From Mycolicibacterium rhodesiae (GTDB lineage Bacteria; Actinomycetota; Actinomycetes; Mycobacteriales; Mycobacteriaceae), in contig NZ_MVIH01000011.1 of the NCBI RefSeq assembly GCF_002086695.1, forward strand, positions 62,001-126,000: DNA of 64,000 bases. The letters run 5' to 3'. Shown piece by piece: positions 16,781 through 25,356 of this stretch. The notes under the pieces were generated by a model. That model searched no databases, had not been told where the DNA came from, and saw nothing but the letters and a program-made list of their open reading frames with translations. The translations under genes and the position numbers were made by a program. The number at the start of each line of letters is the position of its first letter. Position 1 is the first letter of the stretch.

Positions 16781-17170
16781 ATGGCCGCCCAGATCGTCGT
16801 CGCCGGAGCGCTGATCTCCGGCGCGACGCTTCTGGTCGCCCAGCGACAGCGTCCGCCCGACCTGGCGGGACTGTGGGAGCTGCCGGGCGGGAAGGTCGTG
16901 CCGGGCGAGCTCGAAGCCGACGCGCTGGTGCGGGAGCTCAATGAAGAACTCGGGGTCGACGTCGTCGTCGGGGAACGTCTCGGCGCCGACGTGCCGATCG
17001 GTGAGTCGATGATCCTGCGGGCCTACCTCGTCACCCACACCGGCGGGGCCCTGCACCCGCACGACCACCGTGCCCTGCGGTGGGTCAGCGCCGCCGAGCT
17101 GGAATCGCTGGCCTGGGTGCCCGCTGACCGGGCGTGGCTGCCGGAGCTGGCGAAACGCCTTGGCGGGTGA
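16781..17170 (+). CDS. mutT2: MutT2, Nudix (deoxy)nucleotide pyrophosphohydrolase
   Basis: 129 residues. The Nudix box Gx5Ex7REUxEExGU is complete: G37, E43, R51-E52 and E55-E56-L-G58. WELPGGKVV leads into it and HDHRALRWVSAAEL follows, as in M. tuberculosis MutT2, which hydrolyses dCTP and 5-methyl-dCTP among others. It cleans the nucleotide pool. It lies 24 nt before cyp142, but cyp142 has its own predicted leaderless promoter inside that gap, so co-transcription is uncertain. Confidence 0.9.
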   Translation: MAAQIVVAGALISGATLLVAQRQRPPDLAGLWELPGGKVVPGELEADALVRELNEELGVDVVVGERLGADVPIGESMILRAYLVTHTGGALHPHDHRALRWVSAAELESLAWVPADRAWLPELAKRLGG

Positions 17171-17181
17171 GCCGGCCGCCC

Positions 17182-17187
17182 TATGAT
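17182..17187 (+). promoter_or_regulatory. -10 box, leaderless promoter of cyp142
   Basis: A near-consensus TATGAT lies 7 nt before GTG 17195. The ATG at 17183 that would extend the frame is part of this box. Confidence 0.6.
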
Positions 17188-17194
17188 CTGGGGC

Positions 17195-18397
17195 GTGCTC
17201 ACGGACGTCACCGCCGACGTTGATCTCACCGACGGCCGGTTCTACGCCAGCGGCCAGGCCCGCGAGGCGTATCGCTGGATGCGTGCCCATCAGCCGGTCT
17301 TCCGCGACCGCAACGGCCTGGCCGCCGCAGCGACGTACCGCGCGGTGATCGACGCCGAGCGGCAGCCGGAACTGTTCTCCAACGCGGGCGGGATCCGCCC
17401 GACGACCCCGCCGCTGCCGCACATGATCGACATGGACGACCCGCAGCATCTGCTGCGGCGCAAGCTGGTCAACGCCGGGTTCACCCGCAAGCGGGTCCGG
17501 GACAAGGCGAAATCCATTGACGCGCTGTGCGATACGTTGATCGACGCGGTGTGCGAACGCGGTTCCTGCGACTTCGTCCGCGACCTGGCCGCGCCGCTAC
17601 CGATGGCGGTCATCGGCGACATGCTCGGGGTGGCCCCCGAGGACCGCGACACCCTGCTGGGGTGGTCCGACGACATGGTGGTGGCGCTGAGTTCGGTGGC
17701 CACCGAGGAGTCGCTGCTGGCCGCGGCCACCGCACTGACCGCCTACAACGAGTTCATGGCAGGCTTCGTCGCGCAGCGCCGCCGCGAACCCGCCGACGAT
17801 CTGGTCAGCGTGCTGATCGCTGCCGACGTCGACGGTCAGCAGCTCACCGACGAGCAGATCTACGCCGAGACCCTGCTGATTCTGATCGGCGGTGACGAGA
17901 CCACCCGGCACACGCTGTCCGGCGGAACCGCCGAACTGAGCCGACATCCCGAGCAGTGGCAGGCGGTGCGCGACGACCCCGACCTGTTGCCCGGGGCGGT
18001 CGAGGAGATGCTGCGCTGGACCTCACCGATCAAGAACATGTGCCGAACTCTGACCACCGACACCGACTTTCACGGCACGGCGCTGCACCAGGGCGAGAAG
18101 ATCCTGCTGCTGTTCGAATCGGCCAACTTCGACGAGACGGTCTTCGATGATCCCGATACCTTCCGCATCGACCGCAATCCCAACAACCACGTCAGCTTCG
18201 GCTTCGGCACCCATTTCTGCCTGGGCAACCAGTTGGCCCGTCTGGAGCTGACCGCGATGACCCGCCGGGTGCTGGCCCGGCTACCGGATCTGCGGTTGGC
18301 CGACGGTGCGGAGCTCCCGCTGCGGCCGGCGAATTTCGTCAGCGGGTTGGAGGCCATGGAAGTCGAATTCACGCCGACCGCACCGGTTTTCCGCTGA
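17195..18397 (+). CDS. cyp142: CYP142-like cytochrome P450
   Basis: 400 residues from GTG 17195. The haem loop FGFGTHFCLGNQ places the thiolate at C342; the I-helix is LILIGGDETTRHT and the ExxR region follows LPGAVEEMLRWTSP. Segments such as AERQPELFSNAGGIRP and ANFVSGLEAM match remembered M. tuberculosis CYP142A1 closely. CYP142 oxidises the C26/C27 methyl of cholesterol or cholest-4-en-3-one to start side-chain breakdown. In M. tuberculosis the gene lies in the cholesterol regulon; here it sits between mutT2 and typA, and I saw no KstR-like palindrome. It is followed 9 nt later by a membrane-protein gene. Confidence 0.85.
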   Translation: MLTDVTADVDLTDGRFYASGQAREAYRWMRAHQPVFRDRNGLAAAATYRAVIDAERQPELFSNAGGIRPTTPPLPHMIDMDDPQHLLRRKLVNAGFTRKRVRDKAKSIDALCDTLIDAVCERGSCDFVRDLAAPLPMAVIGDMLGVAPEDRDTLLGWSDDMVVALSSVATEESLLAAATALTAYNEFMAGFVAQRRREPADDLVSVLIAADVDGQQLTDEQIYAETLLILIGGDETTRHTLSGGTAELSRHPEQWQAVRDDPDLLPGAVEEMLRWTSPIKNMCRTLTTDTDFHGTALHQGEKILLLFESANFDETVFDDPDTFRIDRNPNNHVSFGFGTHFCLGNQLARLELTAMTRRVLARLPDLRLADGAELPLRPANFVSGLEAMEVEFTPTAPVFR

Positions 18398-18406
18398 GGA
18401 ACCGTC

Positions 18407-19486
18407 GTGAGCGTGCTCCGGTTCGTCTGGCAGCGCGTCCTGGCGTTCGACTGGATCGGGTCCCGGGTTCCGCAACTCATCCAAATCTGGCTGCTGGAAC
18501 TGTTTTTCGCGATGCCGCTGGCATTCTTCATCGGTAAGGCCATCGACATTCACGGCGCGCTCGGCGTGCCGGGCACGGGGGAGTCGATGCCCGGCGCCTT
18601 CTGGGGAGCGCTGGTCGTCGCCCTGATCGCCGGCTTCTTCTTCGTGCGCACACTGCTCAAACCCAGAATCGTGAAGGGTTCGTGGGCGCCGGTGGTGCAC
18701 GCCGACGTCGGCGACGTCACGGTGTACGCCGCCAACAATCAAGCCCGGGTCGATTACGTCTACCTCAGCAGCCACCCGTCGTACGCGCTGCTGCTCCTGC
18801 TCACCGCACCCATCCCGGCGGTCATGGTCGCGGCCACCACCAATCAGGGCGACAGCACCTTCTACTGGCGCATCACCGGCATCGTCGGTCTGATCATTCT
18901 CGGCTGCATGGCGCTGGCGCGGGTATTGGCCTGGTACGTCTTGCGATTCGGTCGACGTCAGCTCGACGATCAGCTGTCCGGTCTGCGGGTGTCGGCACGC
19001 AGGCTGGGCTGGGAGATCGCCTGGAAACCGGTGCTGATGCTGGTGGTGCTGATGTACGCCATCGTCTGCATCCCGCTGGGCTGGATGTGGATCGCCGAGA
19101 AACGCACCATCGCGGGGCTGCCCGAGGTGACCGTTGCGGACGGCCGGGACCACGTCGGCGACTATCGCCGGGTGCGGGGCACACCGGCGTCGGCCCCGCA
19201 GTACTGGGCGCCTCGCGGTACCGGACGCGGCGGCAACAACTATGCCGGGGCCGGGATCCTCGTCGACCTCGACGCCGGAGGGCAGGCGCTGCTGCTCGCG
19301 GAATCGATGTCGGTGCCCGACTTCCGCGGCGTCATGCAGCACACCGGCGACGGCCGGCTGAAGGCCACCGGCAAGGTGATCGACCAGATCACCGACGACC
19401 AGCGCACGTATTACGGCTTCGACCCGGACGTGTTCGGCGCGGCACCGCCGGGCGGGCGCGTCATCCTGCTGCTGTCCTACCCCTAG
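18407..19486 (+). CDS. Membrane protein of unknown function
   Basis: 359 residues from GTG 18407. Four membrane helices are visible: about 28-46, 66-85, 125-143 (the hydrophobic stretch after the YLSSHPSYAL segment) and 158-178, with another near 210-230. A polar domain of about 130 residues follows, rich in Gly and Asp, possibly extracytoplasmic. No known motif was recognised. It lies 9 nt after cyp142 and is probably co-transcribed. Its stop overlaps the stop of the convergent zinc-ribbon gene by 4 nt. Confidence 0.7.
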   Translation: MSVLRFVWQRVLAFDWIGSRVPQLIQIWLLELFFAMPLAFFIGKAIDIHGALGVPGTGESMPGAFWGALVVALIAGFFFVRTLLKPRIVKGSWAPVVHADVGDVTVYAANNQARVDYVYLSSHPSYALLLLLTAPIPAVMVAATTNQGDSTFYWRITGIVGLIILGCMALARVLAWYVLRFGRRQLDDQLSGLRVSARRLGWEIAWKPVLMLVVLMYAIVCIPLGWMWIAEKRTIAGLPEVTVADGRDHVGDYRRVRGTPASAPQYWAPRGTGRGGNNYAGAGILVDLDAGGQALLLAESMSVPDFRGVMQHTGDGRLKATGKVIDQITDDQRTYYGFDPDVFGAAPPGGRVILLLSYP

Positions 19487-19755
19487 TACTTGAGGGCGTC
19501 ACCCGCGACCCGCACATCGGCGAACTGCCGCGGGTGATGCGCGGCATGCACCGGGTGCATGAGGACGGGGTGGCGGCAGTGGGGGCACGTCTCCGGCTGC
19601 CGGCGATCCGACGAGACCGTCAGGTGACGGCAACCCGCACACCGTACGACGTACGCCGCACCGATCCAGTTGAGCAGCCCGAGATAGATGGCGGCGGTGG
19701 CCGCTGTGCCGAGCACCACGATGAGGGCAACAGTGAGAACTTCATAGACCGTCAT
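19483..19755 (-). CDS. Small membrane protein with zinc ribbon
   Basis: 90 residues from ATG 19755, with GGAGG 8 nt upstream. One membrane helix (about 8-31) is followed by a Cys4 ribbon: CAGC at about 39-42 and CPHC at about 57-60. The His-rich tail HPVHAAHHPRQF could also bind metal. The longer frame from 19782 is less likely because the ribosome site falls inside it. Function is unknown; it may be a membrane-tethered metal sensor or scaffold. Confidence 0.7.
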   Translation of the reverse strand: MTVYEVLTVALIVVLGTAATAAIYLGLLNWIGAAYVVRCAGCRHLTVSSDRRQPETCPHCRHPVLMHPVHAAHHPRQFADVRVAGDALKY

Positions 19756-19830
19756 GTCCGAACCTCCTTTGACGGTATGCATTCACGGTAACTCCGCCGA
19801 GTTTGCGAATGGTGTGGAAAGCCTGTTGGA

Positions 19831-20457
19831 ATGCCGTACGTGGGGACGCTGGCGACACTTTCGCGGCAATGTTGGCTGTTCGCGGTGGGTTCGGCGTTCT
19901 TCGCCGCAGCGACCGTTCCCGGTTTCTCCGCCGTTGCCGGTGCGGGCGCCGCCAACTGGCTCTGCTTCGCCGGCTCCTGCTTCTTCACCGCTGCGGCCTG
20001 GATGCAACTGATTCTCGCCACACCGCCCTGGAAGCTCGAATGGCTCTCGGCGGCAATCCAATTCGCGGGCACGGTGCTGTTCAACATCAGTACCGGTGCC
20101 GCGGTGTGGGCGCACGCGACCGGGGTGCGCCGGCACTACGTGTGGACGCCGGACGCGTTGGGGTCGGTCGCCTTCCTGGTGAGCGCGGCGCTCGGGGTGG
20201 CTGCGGCCACGATCGCGGTGGGGCTGATCGCGCTCGGTTCGCGCGACTGGCAGGCGGAGTGGATCAACATGATCGGCTCGATCGCGTTCGGTGTCTCCGC
20301 GGTGGGCGCATTCGTGCGGCGAACCGGAATCACCGAGGACGCGCTGGTAGCGAACCTGGGAACCTTCTTCGGAGCGCTGTGCTTCCTCGGCGCGGCGCTG
20401 CTGGTGCTTCCTCGTTTTCGCAAAAGGGCACCTGCGCTGCGAGAATCAGGGCCGTGA
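19831..20457 (+). CDS. Multi-helix membrane protein (YrhK-like, tentative)
   Basis: 208 residues with about six membrane helices. Two internally similar halves each show a GS-x-x-F pattern (FAVGSAFFAA, CFAGSCFFTA, MIGSIAFGVS) resembling YrhK-type proteins. The basic C-terminus RFRKRAP is cytosolic. Function is unknown. Its stop overlaps the typA GTG as GTGA, implying translational coupling with typA. Confidence 0.72.
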   Translation: MPYVGTLATLSRQCWLFAVGSAFFAAATVPGFSAVAGAGAANWLCFAGSCFFTAAAWMQLILATPPWKLEWLSAAIQFAGTVLFNISTGAAVWAHATGVRRHYVWTPDALGSVAFLVSAALGVAAATIAVGLIALGSRDWQAEWINMIGSIAFGVSAVGAFVRRTGITEDALVANLGTFFGALCFLGAALLVLPRFRKRAPALRESGP

Positions 20458-22352
20458 ACAACCGAGACTTCCGCAATGTCGCCATCGTGGCGCACGTCGA
20501 CCACGGCAAGACCACGCTGGTGGACGCCATGTTGCGGCAGTCCGGCGCCTTGACCCACCGTGGTGACGACACCATCGAACGCTTGATGGATTCCGGTGAC
20601 CTGGAGAAAGAAAAGGGCATCACGATCCTGGCGAAAAACACCGCCGTGCATCGTCATAACCCCGACGGGACGATGACAGTGATCAACGTCATAGACACCC
20701 CCGGTCACGCTGACTTCGGCGGTGAGGTGGAGCGCGGCCTGTCGATGGTCGACGGTGTGCTGCTGCTGGTGGACGCCTCCGAGGGCCCGCTGCCGCAGAC
20801 CCGGTTCGTGCTGCGCAAGGCGCTCGCCGCGCACCTGCCGGTGATCCTGGTGGTCAACAAGACCGACCGTCCCGACGCCCGGATCGCCGAGGTCGTCGAG
20901 GAAAGCCACGATCTGCTGCTCGACGTCGCCTCCGATCTCGACGAGGAAGCGCAGGCGGCCGCCGAGAAAGCACTGGACCTGCCGACGCTGTACGCCTCGG
21001 GACGGGCCGGCATCGCCAGCACCACCCAGCCCGCCAACGGTGAGAACCCCGACGGCGAGAACCTCGATCCGCTGTTCGACGTCCTGCTCGAGCACATTCC
21101 GCCGCCGCAGGGCGATCCGGAGGCGCCGCTGCAGGCGCTGGTGACCAACCTGGACGCCTCGGCGTTCCTGGGCCGGCTCGCGCTGATCCGCATCTACAAG
21201 GGCCGCCTCAAGAAGGGCCAGCAGGTGGCCTGGATGCGCGAGGTCGACGGCCACCCGGTGATCACGAACGCCAAGATCACCGAGCTGCTCGTCACCGAAG
21301 GCGTCGAACGCACCCCTACCGAGGAAGCCGTCGCCGGCGACATCGTCGCCGTGGCCGGCATCCCCGAGATCATGATCGGCGACACCCTCGCCGACCCCGA
21401 CCACGCGCACGCGCTGCCCCGGATCACCGTCGACGAGCCGGCGATCTCGGTGACCATCGGCACCAACACCTCGCCGCTGGCGGGCAAGGTGTCCGGCCAC
21501 AAGCTCACAGCGCGAATGGTCAAGAGCCGCTTGGACTCCGAACTGGTCGGCAACGTCTCGATCAAGGTCGTCGACGTCGGCCGCCCGGATGCCTGGGAAG
21601 TGCAGGGCCGCGGTGAGCTGGCACTGGCGGTGCTCGTGGAGCAGATGCGCCGCGAGGGTTTCGAGCTGACCGTCGGCAAGCCGCAGGTGGTCACCCGCAC
21701 CATCGACGGCAAGCTGCACGAGCCGTTCGAGGCGATGACCATCGACTGCCCGGAGGAGTTCGTCGGCGCCATCACCCAGCTGATGGCCGCCCGCAAGGGC
21801 CGCATGGAAGAGATGGCCAACCACGCAGCCGGATGGGTGCGGATGGACTTCATCGTGCCCAGCCGCGGCCTGATCGGATTCCGCACCGACTTCCTGACGC
21901 TGACCCGCGGCACCGGAATCGCCAACGCGGTGTTCGACGGGTACCGACCGTGGGCGGGGGAGATCCGGGCCCGGCACACCGGCTCGTTGGTGTCCGACCG
22001 CTCCGGTCAGATCACCCCGTTCGCGATGATCCAGCTCGCCGACCGTGGGCAGTTCTTCGTCGAGCCCGGGCAGGAGACCTACGAAGGCCAGGTCGTCGGA
22101 ATCAATCCGCGCGCCGAGGACCTCGACATCAACATCACCCGGGAGAAGAAGCTCACCAACATGCGGTCCTCCACCGCTGACGTGATGGAGACACTCGCCC
22201 GGCCGCTGGAGCTCGGCCTCGAACAGGCCATGGAGTTCTGCGCCGAGGACGAGTGCGTCGAGGTGACGCCGGAGATCGTGCGGGTGCGCAAGGTCGAGCT
22301 CGACGCCACGAGTCGGGCGCGGGCGAAATCCCGGGCCAAGGCCAGGGGCTGA
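20454..22352 (+). CDS. typA: TypA/BipA ribosome-associated GTPase
   Basis: 632 residues from GTG 20454. G1 is AHVDHGKTT, switch I is EKEKGITILAKNTAV, G3 is DTPGHADFGGEV, and G4 is NKTDRPDA. EF-Tu-like domain II, EF-G-like domain III and V, and the TypA-specific C-terminal domain (GQEVYEGQ-like segment VEPGQETYEGQVVG) follow. TypA binds 70S ribosomes and aids growth under stress or low temperature. Length matches the M. tuberculosis protein (Rv1165). It overlaps the upstream membrane-protein gene by GTGA; a GAGAAT box 7 nt before the GTG suggests an extra leaderless transcript. It is followed by lpqW as in M. tuberculosis. Confidence 0.95.
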   Translation: MNNRDFRNVAIVAHVDHGKTTLVDAMLRQSGALTHRGDDTIERLMDSGDLEKEKGITILAKNTAVHRHNPDGTMTVINVIDTPGHADFGGEVERGLSMVDGVLLLVDASEGPLPQTRFVLRKALAAHLPVILVVNKTDRPDARIAEVVEESHDLLLDVASDLDEEAQAAAEKALDLPTLYASGRAGIASTTQPANGENPDGENLDPLFDVLLEHIPPPQGDPEAPLQALVTNLDASAFLGRLALIRIYKGRLKKGQQVAWMREVDGHPVITNAKITELLVTEGVERTPTEEAVAGDIVAVAGIPEIMIGDTLADPDHAHALPRITVDEPAISVTIGTNTSPLAGKVSGHKLTARMVKSRLDSELVGNVSIKVVDVGRPDAWEVQGRGELALAVLVEQMRREGFELTVGKPQVVTRTIDGKLHEPFEAMTIDCPEEFVGAITQLMAARKGRMEEMANHAAGWVRMDFIVPSRGLIGFRTDFLTLTRGTGIANAVFDGYRPWAGEIRARHTGSLVSDRSGQITPFAMIQLADRGQFFVEPGQETYEGQVVGINPRAEDLDINITREKKLTNMRSSTADVMETLARPLELGLEQAMEFCAEDECVEVTPEIVRVRKVELDATSRARAKSRAKARG

Positions 22353-22367
22353 CCTGCGACCTATCGC

Positions 22368-22373
22368 TACTCT
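22368..22373 (+). promoter_or_regulatory. -10 box, leaderless promoter of lpqW
   Basis: TACTCT, then 7 nt, then GTG 22381. Confidence 0.5.
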
Positions 22374-22380
22374 GAGGGGC

Positions 22381-24282
22381 GTGCCGAGGAGACTGCGCAG
22401 CCTTCGAGTGCTGGCTGTGCTGTTGTCCGTGCTGGTCACGGCCGCTTGCACGGTCAGCCCGCCGCCGGCTCCGCAGAGCACCGAGACGACGAACGTGCCC
22501 CCGCCGCCACCGGCCCGGCCAACTCAGATCATCATGGGCATCGACTCGATCGGCGCCGGGTTCAACCCGCACCTGCTCTCCGACCAGTCGCCGGTGAACG
22601 CCGCGATCAGTGCGCTGGTGCTGCCCAGCTCGTTTCGCCCGGTCCCGGATCCGGCGACGCCGACCGGCTCCCGCTGGGAGATGGACCCGACGCTGCTGGT
22701 CTCGGCGGAGGTGACCAACCAGAACCCGTTCACCGTCACCTACAAGATCCGCCCCGAAGCGTCGTGGACCGACAACGCCCCGATCGCCGCCGACGACTTC
22801 TGGTACCTGTGGCGCCAGATGGTCAGCCAGCCCGGCGTGGTCGACCCCGCCGGCTACGACCTGATCACCGGCGTGCAGTCGATCGAGGGCGGCAAGACCG
22901 CGGTGGTGACGTTCGCGCAGCCGTACCCGGCGTGGCGGGAGCTGTTCAACGACCTGCTGCCCGCGCACATCGTCAAGGATGTGCCGGGCGGGTTCCCGGC
23001 CGGCCTGGCCCGCGCGATGCCGGTGACCGCCGGCCAGTTCCGGGTGGACAACATCGACCCTCAGCGCGATGAGATCCTGCTGGCCCGCAACGACCGATTC
23101 TGGGGACCGCCGGCGCACCCCGACCAGATCCTGTTCCGCCGCGCCGGCGCGCCCGCCGCACTGGCCGACTCGATCCGCAACGGCGACACCCAGGTGGCGC
23201 AGGTGCACGGTGGCGCTGCCGCGTTCGCTCAGCTGTCGGCCATCCCGGATGTGCGTACCGCGCGGATCGTCACTCCTCGGGTCATGCAGCTGACGTTGCG
23301 GGCGAACGAGCCCAAATTGTCGGATCCGGCTGTCCGCAAAGCGATTCTGGGGCTGCTGGACGTGGATCTGCTGGCCGCGGTCGGCGCCGGCAGCGACAAC
23401 ACCGTCACCCTGGCGCAGGCGCAGGTGCGTTCGCCGAGCGATCCCGGCTACGTGCCCACCGCACCGCCGGCACTGGGCATGCAGCGGTCGCTGGCACTGC
23501 TCGAGCAGGTCGGCTTCCAGATCGACCGGACTCCCACCGAGTCGCCGGTGCCGTCGCCGCCGTCGGCCGGGTCGCGCACCGAGACGCCGCAGCCGGGTCC
23601 GCCGGAGATCACCCGCGGGCGGGTCAGCAAGGACGGCGAGATCCTGTCGCTGGTGATCGGCGTGGCCGCCAACGACCCGACGTCGGTTGCGGTCGCCAAC
23701 ACCGCCGCCGACCAGTTGCGCAGTGTCGGCATCGCCGCGACGGTGCTGGCGCTCGATCCGCCGGTGCTCTACGGGGATGCGCTGGTGAACAACCGCGTCG
23801 ACGCCATCGTCGGCTGGCATGCCGCCGGCGGTGACCTGGCCACCTCGCTGGCCTCGCGCTACGGCTGCCCGGCCCTGGAGGCGACGCCCGTCTCGACGGC
23901 GGCTCCGACCAGCACGACCGCAAGCCCGTCGCCGACGGCCTCGTCCAGCCCGTCGCCGGTCACCACGACCATGACGCCGACAAGCCCGCCGCCGCCCGCG
24001 CCCGAGTCGGGTGCGCTGGTTCAGGCACCGTCGAACTTGACCGGGATCTGCGATCGCAGCATTCAGCCCAATATCGAAGCGGCCCTTGATGGTTCGGCCA
24101 AGATCGACGACGTCATCAACCTGGTCGAACCGCGGCTGTGGAACATGTCGACGGTCCTGCCGATCCTGCAGGACACCACGATCGTCGCAGTGGGCCCGAG
24201 CGTGCAGAACGTCAGCCTGAGCGGAGCGGTGCCGGTCGGCATCGTCGGTGACGCCGGCCGATGGGCCAAAGCCGCGCAGTAG
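22381..24282 (+). CDS. lpqW: LpqW, lipoprotein in PIM/LAM branch-point control
   Basis: 633 residues with a lipoprotein signal peptide; the acylated residue is probably C23 in LVTAAC, a slightly weak lipobox. The rest is an oligopeptide-binding (SBP_5) fold: PTQIIMGIDSIG, WTDNAPIAADDFWYLW, and VNNRVDAIVGWHAAGG. A Ser/Thr/Pro-rich low-complexity insert lies at about 505-545. In M. smegmatis LpqW supports lipoarabinomannan synthesis, and suppressors of its loss fall in pimE, which lies 10 kb away in this window. The gene directly follows typA. It ends 2 nt before the stop of a convergent gene. Confidence 0.92.
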   Translation: MPRRLRSLRVLAVLLSVLVTAACTVSPPPAPQSTETTNVPPPPPARPTQIIMGIDSIGAGFNPHLLSDQSPVNAAISALVLPSSFRPVPDPATPTGSRWEMDPTLLVSAEVTNQNPFTVTYKIRPEASWTDNAPIAADDFWYLWRQMVSQPGVVDPAGYDLITGVQSIEGGKTAVVTFAQPYPAWRELFNDLLPAHIVKDVPGGFPAGLARAMPVTAGQFRVDNIDPQRDEILLARNDRFWGPPAHPDQILFRRAGAPAALADSIRNGDTQVAQVHGGAAAFAQLSAIPDVRTARIVTPRVMQLTLRANEPKLSDPAVRKAILGLLDVDLLAAVGAGSDNTVTLAQAQVRSPSDPGYVPTAPPALGMQRSLALLEQVGFQIDRTPTESPVPSPPSAGSRTETPQPGPPEITRGRVSKDGEILSLVIGVAANDPTSVAVANTAADQLRSVGIAATVLALDPPVLYGDALVNNRVDAIVGWHAAGGDLATSLASRYGCPALEATPVSTAAPTSTTASPSPTASSSPSPVTTTMTPTSPPPPAPESGALVQAPSNLTGICDRSIQPNIEAALDGSAKIDDVINLVEPRLWNMSTVLPILQDTTIVAVGPSVQNVSLSGAVPVGIVGDAGRWAKAAQ

Positions 24283-24284
24283 AC

Positions 24285-25229
24285 CTACCGGCCGGAGGCG
24301 GCCTTGTGCGCGCGCTTCGAACCGGCGACCCCGCCCTTCTTGGCGGTGGACGTGGCGCTGCCGGCTGTGGCCGGCTTCGTGGTGGTGGACTTGGCCAGGC
24401 GGCTTGCCGCTCCGCTCGGGGCCGGCACGGTGGGGATCGGCCGGGTGGTGGCCCCGGGGCCGGCGATGAGGTCGGCGTAGACCCGCGCTCGTCCGGTATC
24501 GATCTTGAAGGCGAGGTCGTTTGCCGCGGCGGTGACCGCCTGCTGGATCGGTGCCCGGCCCGCGGTCAATGCGGTGACGACATCGCCGGTTTGGGCCAGT
24601 GTCGAGGCGAACGCCGTCGCCCCGGCCACGGCGCCGCCGAGCACTGTCAACGGGCCTTGCACCAGCGCCTGGGCGGCGATCTGATACCCGGCGACGAGGG
24701 CGTCCTGGGATGCGGTGAAGGTTCGTTCGAGGGTGGCCTGCAGCTCGAAGCCGCCGAAGGGGATGCGCGATGCGGTGAGCAGGCTGAAGGTGTTGGTGAT
24801 GGGCACCTGAATCGCGAGCAGTGCCACGCCGAGAGCTTGGGCGACGTCTCGGCCGGCCTGCAGCGCGCCGATGAACGCGACAGGGCTGCTGATCAGCCCC
24901 TTGCCCAGCCCGACCAGACCCCACCCGGTGAACGGCGCGTAGGTCGGCAACGGCGCCGGAGTATTCGGTCCCAGGCAGTAGGTGTCGCACTGCTGGGTGC
25001 TGCCGATCAGGATCGGGGTCGCGGCGAGGATGTCGCCGAGCAGGTTGATGCCGATCTGGTAGGGGATCGCGCCGAGCGCCGGGACGGACAAGTCGGTGAG
25101 CTGGATCTGGGGTAGGTGCACCGAGGTGACGGGCGCGCTGTGGCTGGGGATCAGCGGGCTGACGGCAATGACGCCCGCCCCCGCGAGCGCGATGCTGGTC
25201 CGGTAGAGCGAGGTGACAGCGGTAGGCAT
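24285..25229 (-). CDS. Exported hydrophobic protein with basic low-complexity tail (A)
   Basis: 314 residues. A signal/anchor (about 8-30) ends near PLIPSHSAP; the middle is a hydrophobic helical domain with two cysteines in QQCDTYCLGP; the tail (about 255-314) is rich in Ala, Ser, Thr and Lys (STTKPATAGSATSTAKKGG). It shares N-terminal layout and tail composition with the proteins at 25357-26397 and 30301-31248. M. tuberculosis has PPE17/PE11 near this position. Function is unknown; a surface or envelope protein is inferred. Confidence 0.72.
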   Translation of the reverse strand: MPTAVTSLYRTSIALAGAGVIAVSPLIPSHSAPVTSVHLPQIQLTDLSVPALGAIPYQIGINLLGDILAATPILIGSTQQCDTYCLGPNTPAPLPTYAPFTGWGLVGLGKGLISSPVAFIGALQAGRDVAQALGVALLAIQVPITNTFSLLTASRIPFGGFELQATLERTFTASQDALVAGYQIAAQALVQGPLTVLGGAVAGATAFASTLAQTGDVVTALTAGRAPIQQAVTAAANDLAFKIDTGRARVYADLIAGPGATTRPIPTVPAPSGAASRLAKSTTTKPATAGSATSTAKKGGVAGSKRAHKAASGR

Positions 25230-25356
25230 TTCTGGCTCCTTCGCCGAGGTGTACCGACCAGGCGAAACTTACCTGACAGCAAACTGGGAAACTGCGAGTT
25301 GGCAGAAGTTATGACCGGTGCTTGAGCGGTGAACCAGTTCGGCCCGCCCTGGGGAG

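Noticed and set aside
17183..17194. ATG 17183 as the cyp142 start
   Set aside because: That ATG is part of the TATGAT -10 box. GTG 17195, 7 nt after the box, gives the N-terminus expected for CYP142.
22153..24990. A 945-codon minus-strand frame over typA and lpqW
   Set aside because: It is antisense to two well-supported genes and has low-complexity Arg/Asp/Gly composition.
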